Assembly (NCBI GenBank): GCA_035647615.1
Contig: DASRND010000032.1
Span: 1-64,000 of the forward strand
DNA length: 64,000 nucleotides
Direction: 5' to 3'
Source: Bacteroidales bacterium
GTDB lineage: Bacteria; Bacteroidota; Bacteroidia; Bacteroidales; 4484-276
Shown in pieces: positions 37,176-45,974 of this stretch. Every line of letters begins with the position of its first letter. Position 1 is the stretch's first letter. The translations under genes were made by a program, and so were the position numbers. The notes beneath the pieces are model-generated. The model worked only from the letters and a program-made list of their open reading frames with translations. It was not told the DNA's origin and ran no database searches.

Positions 37176-39878
37176 TTATGAGCAGGCTGTCCAGTTGCAG
37201 CTGTTGCAGGTTTTGCAGCCTTCCTTGTATTCGAGGGTTCCTTCCATTCCGCAGTCGGGGCAGGCTTCTTTCTTCACAATGGTGCCATCGGGAATGTACT
37301 TTTTGAGTGAACGCACGATGCCTTTTTTCCAGGAGTTGATGGCGTCGTTGTCGAGCACAAGTTTTTCGACGATATCTACAACGTAAGGCAGGGGCATGCC
37401 ATGGCGCAGGATGCCCGAGATGAGTTTGGCGTAGTTCCAGTATTCTTTGTTGAACTGGCGCGAAAGGCCTTCCATAGTAATTTTATAGCCATCGCTGTCG
37501 AGGAAATGGAAGTCGTAACGCGACTGATTGTTTTCTTTGTTTTTTAACACCCATCCTTTGGCGACCCATTCGGGTACAAAGAATCCTCTGGCTTTGCCCG
37601 TAAATATTTCGTAAGGTCGGTTGTCGAGCAGTCCTACTACAGCCACCCAGCGCTCTTCGTCGTTGTTGAACCACATTACATCGGCTTTGAGCTTGCGCGG
37701 ACGTTGCGGAGCTTGTGTTTCTTTGAAAGTAGTTTCGTCTTTTTTCTTGTTGGAAATCAATACACCGCTGCGCGAGCCATCGCGGTAGATGGTCATACCT
37801 TTACAGCCACTTTCCCATGCAGCCATGTAAACATTGCTTACAAGCTCCTCAGTAGCATCAGCAGGCAGATTCACTGTAACGCTGATGGAGTGATCGACCC
37901 ATTTTTGCACGGCGCCCTGCATTTTCACCTTTTCCAACCAATCGATGTCGTTGGAGGTAGCTTTGTAATAAGGTGATTTTTTTACCAATTTTTCTATTTC
38001 CGCTTCGCTGTATGTGCGCACCTGAGCAGGGTCGTAGCCCTTTTGACTTAGCCACACTTCAAACTTGGGATGAAACACCTGATACTCTTCCCACGAGTCG
38101 CCGATATCATCCACGAAATTGATCTTTGCATCCACATCATTGGGATTCACTTTGCGACGACGTTTGTAGGTTGGCATAAATACGGGTTCGATGCCGGAAG
38201 TAGTTTGTGTGCAGATGCTCACGCTGCCGGTAGGGGCGATGGTGAGCAACGCGATGTTGCGGCGACCATGCTGCTTCATATCCTCGATTATCGATGGATC
38301 TTCGTTGCCCAAACGTTGGATAAAAGGGTTATCTTTTTCTTTTTCAAAATCAAAAACTTCAAAAGCGCCACGGTCTTTGGCCAGCGCCACACTCGAACGA
38401 TAAACTTCGGTAGCCAGCAGTTTGTGAATTTCTGTCGAAAAAGAAGTTGCCTCGGGTGTTCCATAGCGCAGGTTGAGTGCGGCCAGCATGTCTCCTTCGG
38501 AGGTGATGCCAATACCGGTGCGACGTCCCTGGAGCGTTTTTTTACGGATATTTTCCCATAGTTTGCGCTCGACGCGTTTTATCTCATCAGCTTCCGGATC
38601 GGAATCTATTTTATGGATGATGCCGTCCACTTTTTCTGTTTCCAGATCGATGATGTTGTCCATCATGCGCTGGGCCAGGTGGGCATGCTCCGCAAATAGT
38701 TCACGGTTGAAGCTTGCATTTTCGGTAAATGGCTGTTCCACGTAGCTATACAAATTGATGGCAAGCAGCCTACAGCTATCGTACGGGCACAAGGGTATTT
38801 CGCCACATGGGTTTGTCGAAACCGTGGTAAAACCCTGGTCTGCATAGCTGTCTGGCACCGACTCGCGGATTATCGTGTCCCAGAAAAGTATTCCCGGCTC
38901 AGCTGAGCGCCAGGCGTTGTGGATGATCTTATTCCATAGCTTGCGGGCGTCGATGGTTTTGGTATAGATCGGCTCGGCTGCATCTATCGGAAACTGCTGT
39001 GTGTAGGGCTTGTTGTCGCGCACGCACTGCATAAACTTGTCGTCGATCTTCACAGAAACGTTGGCTCCGGTAACTTTTCCGGCTTCGAGTTTAGCATCGA
39101 TAAAATCTTCGCTGTCGGGATGTTTTATAGAGATGGTAAGCATCAGAGCGCCGCGGCGACCATCCTGCGCAACCTCTCGTGTAGAGTTGCTGTAGCGTTC
39201 CATAAAAGGCACAATACCGGTGGAGGTGAGCGCCGAATTTTTTACCGGACTGCCGGCAGGACGTATGTGCGAAAGGTCGTGGCCCACGCCGCCCCGGCGT
39301 TTCATCAACTGAACCTGCTCCTGGTCTATTTTCATAATTCCGCCGTACGAATCGCTTCTGGTGCCGTTGCCGATAACAAAGCAATTGCTCAGTGACGACA
39401 CCTGGAAGTTGTTGCCAATGCCTGCCATGGGGCTGCCTTGCGGTACGATGTATTTAAAATCTTTGAGTCCTGCATAAATGTCTTCTTCCGCTATGGGGTT
39501 GGGATAATTCTGCTCGATGCGTGCCAGTTCTCGTGCTATGCGACGATGCATGTCGTCGGGGGTGCGCTCGTAGATGTTGCCATCGCTATCTTTTAGGGCA
39601 TACTTCGACATCCAGACGGTGGCTGCCAGCTCGTCGCCACCAAAATATGCAATGGAAGCCTGCATTGCTTCTTTGCGGGCAATGGGTCTGAGGTCGGGCT
39701 CTGGCGAAAGTCGTGGCAGGGTTGTGATTTGCTGCGGAGGCAAAAACTGCGCTTCACGGTTTTTGGGCTGCTCCCTTTGCGGGATGGACTGCTTTGCGGT
39801 GGCTGATTTCTGTGCTATTTTTCGTTGTTCATACTCTCTTTCAAGCTCCTCTATCTGGGCAAAAAGGTCTGGTTCCAT
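37176..39878 (-). CDS. nrdJ: Adenosylcobalamin-dependent (class II) ribonucleotide reductase
   Basis: 900 residues from the ATG at 39878 (MEPDLFAQIEELEREYE). It reduces ribonucleotides to deoxyribonucleotides without needing oxygen. Catalytic regions: SSLSNCFVIGNG (first active-site Cys), STNPCGEIPLCPYDSC (radical Cys with NPCGE), TIAPTGSVSI, and a C-terminal zinc-ribbon with redox cysteines (CPDCG...CKTCNSCNWTACS). A basic, Gln/Pro-rich linker fills residues 20-60. The frame extends upstream to 39977, but that stretch has no conserved sequence and overlaps a possible -7 element (39974-39981). Use of B12-dependent NrdJ fits an organism living partly without oxygen. Confidence 0.93.
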   Translation of the reverse strand: MEPDLFAQIEELEREYEQRKIAQKSATAKQSIPQREQPKNREAQFLPPQQITTLPRLSPEPDLRPIARKEAMQASIAYFGGDELAATVWMSKYALKDSDGNIYERTPDDMHRRIARELARIEQNYPNPIAEEDIYAGLKDFKYIVPQGSPMAGIGNNFQVSSLSNCFVIGNGTRSDSYGGIMKIDQEQVQLMKRRGGVGHDLSHIRPAGSPVKNSALTSTGIVPFMERYSNSTREVAQDGRRGALMLTISIKHPDSEDFIDAKLEAGKVTGANVSVKIDDKFMQCVRDNKPYTQQFPIDAAEPIYTKTIDARKLWNKIIHNAWRSAEPGILFWDTIIRESVPDSYADQGFTTVSTNPCGEIPLCPYDSCRLLAINLYSYVEQPFTENASFNRELFAEHAHLAQRMMDNIIDLETEKVDGIIHKIDSDPEADEIKRVERKLWENIRKKTLQGRRTGIGITSEGDMLAALNLRYGTPEATSFSTEIHKLLATEVYRSSVALAKDRGAFEVFDFEKEKDNPFIQRLGNEDPSIIEDMKQHGRRNIALLTIAPTGSVSICTQTTSGIEPVFMPTYKRRRKVNPNDVDAKINFVDDIGDSWEEYQVFHPKFEVWLSQKGYDPAQVRTYSEAEIEKLVKKSPYYKATSNDIDWLEKVKMQGAVQKWVDHSISVTVNLPADATEELVSNVYMAAWESGCKGMTIYRDGSRSGVLISNKKKDETTFKETQAPQRPRKLKADVMWFNNDEERWVAVVGLLDNRPYEIFTGKARGFFVPEWVAKGWVLKNKENNQSRYDFHFLDSDGYKITMEGLSRQFNKEYWNYAKLISGILRHGMPLPYVVDIVEKLVLDNDAINSWKKGIVRSLKKYIPDGTIVKKEACPDCGMEGTLEYKEGCKTCNSCNWTACS

Positions 39879-39884
39879 AATCAT

Positions 39885-40219
39885 TAATATCTTTAAAATT
39901 CTCAGGTTAATCTCTTCAAACACAGCTTTAACAGCCGACACTTCTTCAACTAAAATGGTGCGAAAAAGGATGTGCAAGATACAATCATTTGATCCTATCG
40001 GGCACGACGAGTTGTAAACGAATCATTGTTAATAAATCGCAACCTATTGTTTTATAATAAGATAACAAGCCATTGTTGAAAACAAAAGTAAAATTTGTAG
40101 CATTTGGCATTTGCAATTTTTGTAAAAGGAAAGTTTCGGGAGAAATGGGAAATCTTAAGGAAAAAGATTGTTTTTATTAAACGTCGCGGGAACTGATTGT
40201 TAAGCAATCATCCTGGTGT
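39885..40219. promoter_or_regulatory. 335-base region upstream of nrdJ with repeated AACAAT sites
   Basis: On the minus strand AACAAT occurs three times (40077-40072, 40051-40046, 40030-40025), spaced 26 and 21 bases, each followed a few bases on by TTG or TCG; the first forms an AACAA....TTGTT dyad. Downstream, TATCTTGC (39981-39974) resembles the -7 box with two mismatches. These could be operator sites. I searched for a B12-riboswitch signature by eye and saw none. The rest is AT-rich without a gene. Confidence 0.3.
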
Positions 40220-40591
40220 TTATTTTTTAAAAAACATATTCATAGCAACCAAAAACAGGGCGGCGGCAAAAACCTTTCGCAGTGTATTTTCGGATACCGT
40301 GAGCGCGTATTTCGATCCAATGTACCCTCCGATAAGAAACGCAGCGGCAATAATCATGGCGTATTTCAGATTTAGCTCACCAGCCTTCCAATAATTCCAT
40401 GCCGCCAGCAGACCGATGGGTGGCAGCATTACCGCCAGGCTGGTGCCCTGTGCCATGTATTGCGACATCCCCATGAAGAGCACCAGCGCCGGAATTATTA
40501 TTATGGCGCCGCCCAGGCCAATAAAACCGCTTAGGATGCCGGCAGCCAGCCCGATGATTATCAATAAAAGTATCGTCGACATATTCATCAT
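40220..40591 (-). CDS. Half-size TauE/SafE (TSUP) membrane protein
   Basis: 123 residues with three or four transmembrane helices. It has the N-terminal half signature of TSUP permeases: AGILSGFIGLGGAIIIIPALV, then QGTSLAVMLPPIGLLAAWNYWKAGE. Full-length sulfite/sulfonate exporters contain two such halves (about 250 residues), so this form would have to dimerise. ATGs at 40588 and 40582 are alternative starts. It starts 15 bases after the stop of the large TolB/BamA-like gene. Confidence 0.8.
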   Translation of the reverse strand: MMNMSTILLLIIIGLAAGILSGFIGLGGAIIIIPALVLFMGMSQYMAQGTSLAVMLPPIGLLAAWNYWKAGELNLKYAMIIAAAFLIGGYIGSKYALTVSENTLRKVFAAALFLVAMNMFFKK

Positions 40592-40606
40592 TTTATGGGA
40601 TTTACA

Positions 40607-43600
40607 TTAAAAATCGAGGCTCATGGAGAGGTAAAAAATCGGGTCGCGTTTTATCTTGCCATCTTCGATGCCCCAGGCAAGGTCCCCTTTTAGGAAATAG
40701 CCCAGCAGCTTGGTGCGCGCGCCAAAGCCGATGCCGGCGATGAGCGGGTCTTTTTCGTATTGAACTTTGATACGCAGCGGTCCCGAATTGACGTATCGCG
40801 TGTAAAGAACGTTGTCGGGGTCGTAAGGATTCCAGCCGTTCCAGGCGGTGCCGATGTCGCCAAAGCCGACCAGCTGGAAGTTCTTGATGAATTCGGACTT
40901 GATCGGTTTGTTGAGCAGGTAGCGAAATAGTGGCAAACGCAGTTCGCTATTAAGCACCAAAAAGGTATTGCCGTTGCGGGCATTTTGTTTAAAACCGCGC
41001 ATGTTGGTGGCAAGCGCCTGATACACCCAGTTTTGGGCAGGATCGATGCGGGAGTCGTCGGCAAAGCGTGGCAGCATCCAACTGTCGGTGCCGCCCATGT
41101 AATATAGCAATCGCTCGGTGCCGAAGTTGCTGCTTCCCGCCAGGCGGTTGGCCCAGATCATCTGACGATGTATGCGCAGGTAGTTGCGGAAGTCGAAGCC
41201 CACGACGAGAAGGCTTTTGTTGATCTGTTCGAGTTGCTGGTTGTATTCGCCGAAAACCATAAATCGTGTGCCTTCCGGCAAATTTAGCCCCAGCTCTTTG
41301 GTGTCGTCGTAAATGAGTTGCAGCTTGGCGCCACCCCAGTTTTTGATTTGGTTGGGATAGCGGAGCGCCAGCTCGTCGGGGCCGCTGAAAATAAGGTTTT
41401 CGTTGCGAAACAAAAATGTGCCGCGAACCCGGAGTACTTTGTTGAGCGGGTAGGTGAGGATGAAAAAGCCTTCGTTGATTTTTTGTCTTGTGACGTAGGC
41501 TGCAATTACCGACTGCTCGAGCGAGCGACGCTGGAAGACAAATTCCTTGTCGAGGCGTTTTTTCAGATTTGCAAAATTGAAAAAATACTCTTTGTCCACC
41601 AGGTCGAGGCCAATGCGCACTCCGCCCAAAATCCGGTAGTTTTCCATCAGGTCGGTAAGACCAATCATAAATGTGGGACTCAGCCCCGGGTTTTGGTAAT
41701 TGGGCCTGATGCTGAAGCCTGGTAACACATTGTCCAGCGCATTGTTGGTGGCGCCGGGATACGGTTGGTACATCTGGCTGAGGTACGAAAAGTCTATTTG
41801 CGTCACCAGCTCATTGATGCTGTATTGGGTGTAATAATTCAGTTGCTTGGGAAGTATAAAGTCATCTTTTGGTTTCTCTTTTGTCGCAGCCTGCCCGCCA
41901 TCGCCTGAAGTTTTTTTGTCAGGACTGAGGTTTATGGTCCCTTGCTGACTAAGCTGGTAATTTTCGATATCGATCTTTTCATCAGTAGGTTTCGTTACTT
42001 CTGCCGAATCGCGTAAGTAAGTATCGTTGCGCAGAACATTTCTAAAGCTCTTGCGCGGCACGGGAGTGCGCGATGGCGGCGGCCTGACGGCGGTGTCGTT
42101 GGGCGCCGGTGCAATGGGAGCAATCTGATAGGTTTCCCGAATCTGCTGTTGCTGCTGCTCCAGCCTGTAGGGAGTTGTTGTTAGCTCAACAGATTCCAGC
42201 ATCGAAGGCAGCACCATTGGCTCCAGATAAAGCTGATCATAAAGATTTTCGTTCATGATCATCGTTACGGTTCCGGCGCGCGGCGAAATGTGATGTTCGG
42301 AGATGTTGCGATTGTAATTGGTAATTGGGAACGAGGAGGTAAAATAGCGATAATGCACGGTAGTGTCAACAAAAGCAACAGCACTGTCGAGGCGTCCGAC
42401 ATACTGATTATTGACACCATTTTCGTTACTTAAAAATGCAAAATACCCATCGCCGTAAGGCATGGCCTGACGTTCGTCGGCATGCGGTGTATTGGTAACG
42501 CGTCGCAAAACAGGATTGCGGGTCGGATAATCGAAAATAAAAAGGTCGTATTGGTTATCAAAATCTTTGGGCAGCGTATTTTGTCCGTATTGAAGAGTGT
42601 CAGTGGGGCGGTTGGAGCTGAAGATGATGCGATCGCCATGGATGAAAGTCGGATCGAGATCATCGTAAATGTCGTAGGTCAGACGCTCATAGGTGGAGGA
42701 GGAGATCGTAAAAAGAAACAAATCATTTTGTCCTTTCTGAACTGCCGAAAAAAGTAGCGAACGGCCATCTGGCGAATAGGTGAGGTGGGTAATTTTCTCG
42801 AAGCCATAGATGTTGCGACTGGTCCAATCGCGTTCGTCTACATCATAAAGATAAAGCCATATCAAACCCTTTTTTTCGAGCACCATGGCCAGCACCGCCC
42901 CCGAAGGATGCCACGCGAGCAACGGATAAGATACGTCAACCTTTTCGTCGAGTTTAAAACCATCCACATAAAGCTTCTTGATTTTTCCGGTTTCGAGATT
43001 GTGCAACCAAACCTTGTACTTCCCACTTTCGTTGGTAACCAGTGTCGCCAGCGCTCCATCGGGGCTTACCTGCAACTGCGAATAGTTGCGATTGATATCG
43101 TTGCGTTTCAGGACGCGTTTGCCTTTTATTCGGTTCCCGATGTCAGGAATATCGGTGTTGGCTGCCACTGCCTCATTTTGTTGACTGTAATATTGCAGCC
43201 ACTCGTCATAAACGGTTTCAAGATTAATACCCAGAACATACTGAAAGCCGGTTTCGATGCTACGGCTGATGCGCGTCATGTTGATGATGCTAAGGACTTG
43301 TTGATGGCCATAGCGCTGCGACACAAAATGCCAGAAGCTGTGGCCGGCGTCCTGCACCAGCGTTTGGTCCATCACCAGGCGGTTAAACTTTTTGTACCTG
43401 CCCGAGCTTATCACGTTGCGGATGCGGTTGTCGATGTCGGTATTCCAATCTTCGGCCAGGTAGGCAATCAATCCACGGGTGTACCATTCGGGGAAGTTCT
43501 GCAAAAAGGAGTTCATCATCTGGCTGCCGATGTTGCTGCCAAAGATGGCGTTTTGCAAAAGCACATGTACGACGCCCTGGCGTATTTGTAGCTCAAAATC

Positions 43601-44038
43601 GACCATGCTCCCGTCGAAATAAAGCACCACTTTGTTGCCCAGAATATGCGAAACGCCTCCTGGATTGTATTCGGCACCGGTAGTCAGCCCAATGTTGCTT
43701 TGCTTTAGCTCGTTGAGATTATTGAAAATTACAAACTGGATTTTTCCTTCCAGATAGGTGTCGAGCATGTTTTCGTAATGTTTGAGCTGTTGCCCGCCAT
43801 AGCGAGCGGTATGTTCAGCCAGCTCTTTGCCGTTGAGATAAAAATAGGTATCGAAACGATCGAACTTGTAGTAGGTCCACAGAAAATCTTCGAATTGCAC
43901 ACGGCTGCGGCCAAATTCCATCTGGTAGCCATTGTAAAACTGAGCATGGCTCACCAATGGCAAAAGCAACAGGATAGATAACGCTGTCTTTATCCAAAAC
44001 AAATAAAACCGACGATGATGTGATAAACGTTGATCCAT
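40607..44038 (-). CDS. TolB-like propeller fused to a BamA/D15-like outer-membrane barrel
   Basis: 1143 residues. Signal peptide (..LSILLLLPLVSHAQ). Residues about 25-270 resemble a peptidase-MA domain (NFPEWYTRGLIAYLAEDW), but the preceding helix reads GVVHVLLQN, so HExxH is lost and the domain is probably inactive. About 310-600 is a TolB/WD40-type beta-propeller (VSPDGALATLV, LTYSPDGRSLLFSA, HGDRIIFSSNRP). After a Pro/Thr-rich linker, the last about 380 residues look like a 16-strand surface-antigen barrel ending in the terminal Phe (YLSMSLDF) recognised by the Bam machinery. Likely outer-membrane; its role (transport or assembly) is inferred from architecture only. Confidence 0.82.
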   Translation of the reverse strand: MDQRLSHHRRFYLFWIKTALSILLLLPLVSHAQFYNGYQMEFGRSRVQFEDFLWTYYKFDRFDTYFYLNGKELAEHTARYGGQQLKHYENMLDTYLEGKIQFVIFNNLNELKQSNIGLTTGAEYNPGGVSHILGNKVVLYFDGSMVDFELQIRQGVVHVLLQNAIFGSNIGSQMMNSFLQNFPEWYTRGLIAYLAEDWNTDIDNRIRNVISSGRYKKFNRLVMDQTLVQDAGHSFWHFVSQRYGHQQVLSIINMTRISRSIETGFQYVLGINLETVYDEWLQYYSQQNEAVAANTDIPDIGNRIKGKRVLKRNDINRNYSQLQVSPDGALATLVTNESGKYKVWLHNLETGKIKKLYVDGFKLDEKVDVSYPLLAWHPSGAVLAMVLEKKGLIWLYLYDVDERDWTSRNIYGFEKITHLTYSPDGRSLLFSAVQKGQNDLFLFTISSSTYERLTYDIYDDLDPTFIHGDRIIFSSNRPTDTLQYGQNTLPKDFDNQYDLFIFDYPTRNPVLRRVTNTPHADERQAMPYGDGYFAFLSNENGVNNQYVGRLDSAVAFVDTTVHYRYFTSSFPITNYNRNISEHHISPRAGTVTMIMNENLYDQLYLEPMVLPSMLESVELTTTPYRLEQQQQQIRETYQIAPIAPAPNDTAVRPPPSRTPVPRKSFRNVLRNDTYLRDSAEVTKPTDEKIDIENYQLSQQGTINLSPDKKTSGDGGQAATKEKPKDDFILPKQLNYYTQYSINELVTQIDFSYLSQMYQPYPGATNNALDNVLPGFSIRPNYQNPGLSPTFMIGLTDLMENYRILGGVRIGLDLVDKEYFFNFANLKKRLDKEFVFQRRSLEQSVIAAYVTRQKINEGFFILTYPLNKVLRVRGTFLFRNENLIFSGPDELALRYPNQIKNWGGAKLQLIYDDTKELGLNLPEGTRFMVFGEYNQQLEQINKSLLVVGFDFRNYLRIHRQMIWANRLAGSSNFGTERLLYYMGGTDSWMLPRFADDSRIDPAQNWVYQALATNMRGFKQNARNGNTFLVLNSELRLPLFRYLLNKPIKSEFIKNFQLVGFGDIGTAWNGWNPYDPDNVLYTRYVNSGPLRIKVQYEKDPLIAGIGFGARTKLLGYFLKGDLAWGIEDGKIKRDPIFYLSMSLDF

Positions 44039-44215
44039 TCTGTAAACGTTACTTAATCTTCTGCCGTCACAATTTTGAGCACCCGAACAAATCTTCAGCT
44101 ATTGGTGTTTCCAATCATTTGCAGGCAGCAATAAAGCATAACTTTGTAAATTTCAAATTATTTTATTTCGCTCGGCGGCAAAATTAACGACATTATCAAC
44201 AATAACTGAAGCATT

Positions 44216-44857
44216 ATGATGCAAATCCATCGTTTCATTTTTAACCCTTTTCAGGAAAATACCTATGTGCTTTACGACGATACAAAAGAGGCGGTAATAG
44301 TAGACGCAGGCTGCAGTGATGCCGAAGAGTGCGCGGCGTTGGCCGGTTTTATCAACAAACACCAACTCAAGCCCGTTGTCCATATCCTTACGCACGGGCA
44401 CATCGACCACGTGATGGGGGTAGGCTTTGTATGGGAAAAATATGGTTTAAAACCGTTGGCGCATAAAGATGTGATGCCTTTTCTGGAAAGTGCTCCCGAG
44501 CAGGCACGCATGTTTGGTGTTCAAACCGAAAAGCTGGTGATGCCCGACCATTTTCTTAAAGAGGGCGACCAGGTGAAATTTGGCAATTCGCAGCTGGAAG
44601 TGCTGCACACACCCGGGCATGCTGCCGGACATTTGTGTTTCGTAAGTCATATCAATAGTTTTGTTCTTTCGGGCGATGTGCTCTTTCGCGGCAGTATTGG
44701 TCGAACCGATTTACCTACCGGCGACTACGACCTGCTGGAGAAAAACATACGCACGAAAATTTATACCCTTCCCGGCGAATACATAGTCTATCCCGGCCAC
44801 GGTCCCGAAACCAGCATCGGTATCGAAGTGAAGTCGAATCCGTTTGTGATGGGATAA
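44216..44857 (+). CDS. Metallo-beta-lactamase fold hydrolase (glyoxalase II-like)
   Basis: 213 residues, complete MBL fold: THGHIDHVMG (zinc ligands), HTPGHAAGHLCF, SGDVLFRGSIGRTDLPTGD and the last ligand YPGHGPETSIG. Small stand-alone members of this family act as thioester or sulfur-substrate hydrolases (glyoxalase II, persulfide dioxygenase-like). The short length and missing helical C-terminal domain argue against a full glyoxalase II. Substrate not assigned. Confidence 0.9.
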   Translation: MMQIHRFIFNPFQENTYVLYDDTKEAVIVDAGCSDAEECAALAGFINKHQLKPVVHILTHGHIDHVMGVGFVWEKYGLKPLAHKDVMPFLESAPEQARMFGVQTEKLVMPDHFLKEGDQVKFGNSQLEVLHTPGHAAGHLCFVSHINSFVLSGDVLFRGSIGRTDLPTGDYDLLEKNIRTKIYTLPGEYIVYPGHGPETSIGIEVKSNPFVMG

Positions 44858-45116
44858 ATGGCTGCTCTGAATGAAGAGAAAATAAGCCGGATTACAATCT
44901 TATGATTTTCTCAATCAGGCATTTGATGCGCAAAAGCAAAACCCTGCCGACGGAATCCACAATATACTGTAAGGTGGTAAGTTATGTTTTTGTTAAAAAA
45001 AAGGATGGATTTGCCTTAGCGGGCATCTGAAGCCACCCGACCGGCGAGTTGCGTAAAACAGTTAATCTTAAAATTTGTACCTTTGCCCGCACTGAAATAC
45101 TAAAATTTCCACCAAA
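44858..45116 (+). promoter_or_regulatory. Upstream region of the glycogen synthase-like gene
   Basis: No gene. TACCTTTG at 45078-45085 is a perfect TAnnTTTG, 32 bases before the ATG at 45117. No good -33 box at 17-23 bases; GTTG at 45048-45051 is 26 bases away. Confidence 0.4.
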
Positions 45117-45932
45117 ATGAATAAAACAAAAGTTCTGTACGTGATGCAGGAAATTACTCCCTATCTAAAAGAAAACCCCATCAGTCATATTGGACGACAT
45201 CTTCCACAGGGCATTCAGGAGCGGGGACGCGAGATAAGGACTTTCATGCCACGCTATGGCAAGATCAACGAGCGGCGAAACCAGCTCCATGAAGTGATAA
45301 GGCTTTCGGGTATGAATCTGATTATCGAAGACGCCGACCACCCGCTTATTATCAAAGTAGCTTCCATACAGCAGGCACGCATGCAGGTTTATTTTATCGA
45401 CAACGAAGACTATTTCCATCGCAAGGCCCTTTACAGAGATAAAAACGGTGTCTTTTTCGAGGACAACGATGAACGCATGATTTTCTATGCCCGCGGCGTA
45501 CTCGAAACGGTAAAAAAACTTGGCTGGCCGCCAGATATCATTCATTGTCACGGATGGTTTTCCAGCTTGCTGCCACTTTACATCAAAACTGCATTTAAAG
45601 ATAATCCACTTTTTTCCGATTCAAAAGTTGTCTTTTCCATCTACAACGATGTCTTCGACGAAACTCTGAACAGTGATCTTTTGAAGAAACTTAAGTACGA
45701 CAAAATTAAAGATTCGGAACTTAAGAGCTACAAAAAGGCCACTTACGAAGGAATTATAAAAGGTGCTTTAGATTATTCTGATGCTGTGATTGTGGGTAGC
45801 GACTCTCTGGAACCTGTGTTTGAATCATACATACAACAGCTCGACAAGCCGATTTTGAACTTTCAAAACGGGGATACGTTTATCGAAGCTTACAACGATT
45901 TTTATAATGAACTTTTAAAAGAAGTCAATTGA
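45117..45932 (+). CDS. GT5-type glycogen synthase-like protein, catalytic N-domain only
   Basis: 271 residues matching only the N-terminal Rossmann half of bacterial glycogen/starch synthase (KVLYVMQEITPYLKENPISHIGRHLPQ, RGREIRTFMPRYG, PPDIIHCHGWFSSLLPLYIK). The C-terminal half that binds ADP-glucose is absent. This short form is widespread in Bacteroidota, often beside DUF4270 genes as here, so it is a normal gene of the phylum and not a local truncation. Whether it has transferase activity is unknown. Confidence 0.83.
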   Translation: MNKTKVLYVMQEITPYLKENPISHIGRHLPQGIQERGREIRTFMPRYGKINERRNQLHEVIRLSGMNLIIEDADHPLIIKVASIQQARMQVYFIDNEDYFHRKALYRDKNGVFFEDNDERMIFYARGVLETVKKLGWPPDIIHCHGWFSSLLPLYIKTAFKDNPLFSDSKVVFSIYNDVFDETLNSDLLKKLKYDKIKDSELKSYKKATYEGIIKGALDYSDAVIVGSDSLEPVFESYIQQLDKPILNFQNGDTFIEAYNDFYNELLKEVN

Positions 45933-45974
45933 TATTGGTACAAGCAACACAATACCATTTAACCAAAAACCCCT

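Noticed and set aside
39885..40219. Cobalamin riboswitch before nrdJ
   Set aside because: No B12-box-like sequence or matching stem set could be seen by eye; needs a covariance-model scan.
45117..45932. Glycogen synthase truncated by a local frameshift
   Set aside because: The gene ends cleanly and is followed 42 bases later by an intact gene; no C-terminal GT1-like sequence is found in any frame downstream, and the short form is normal in the phylum.
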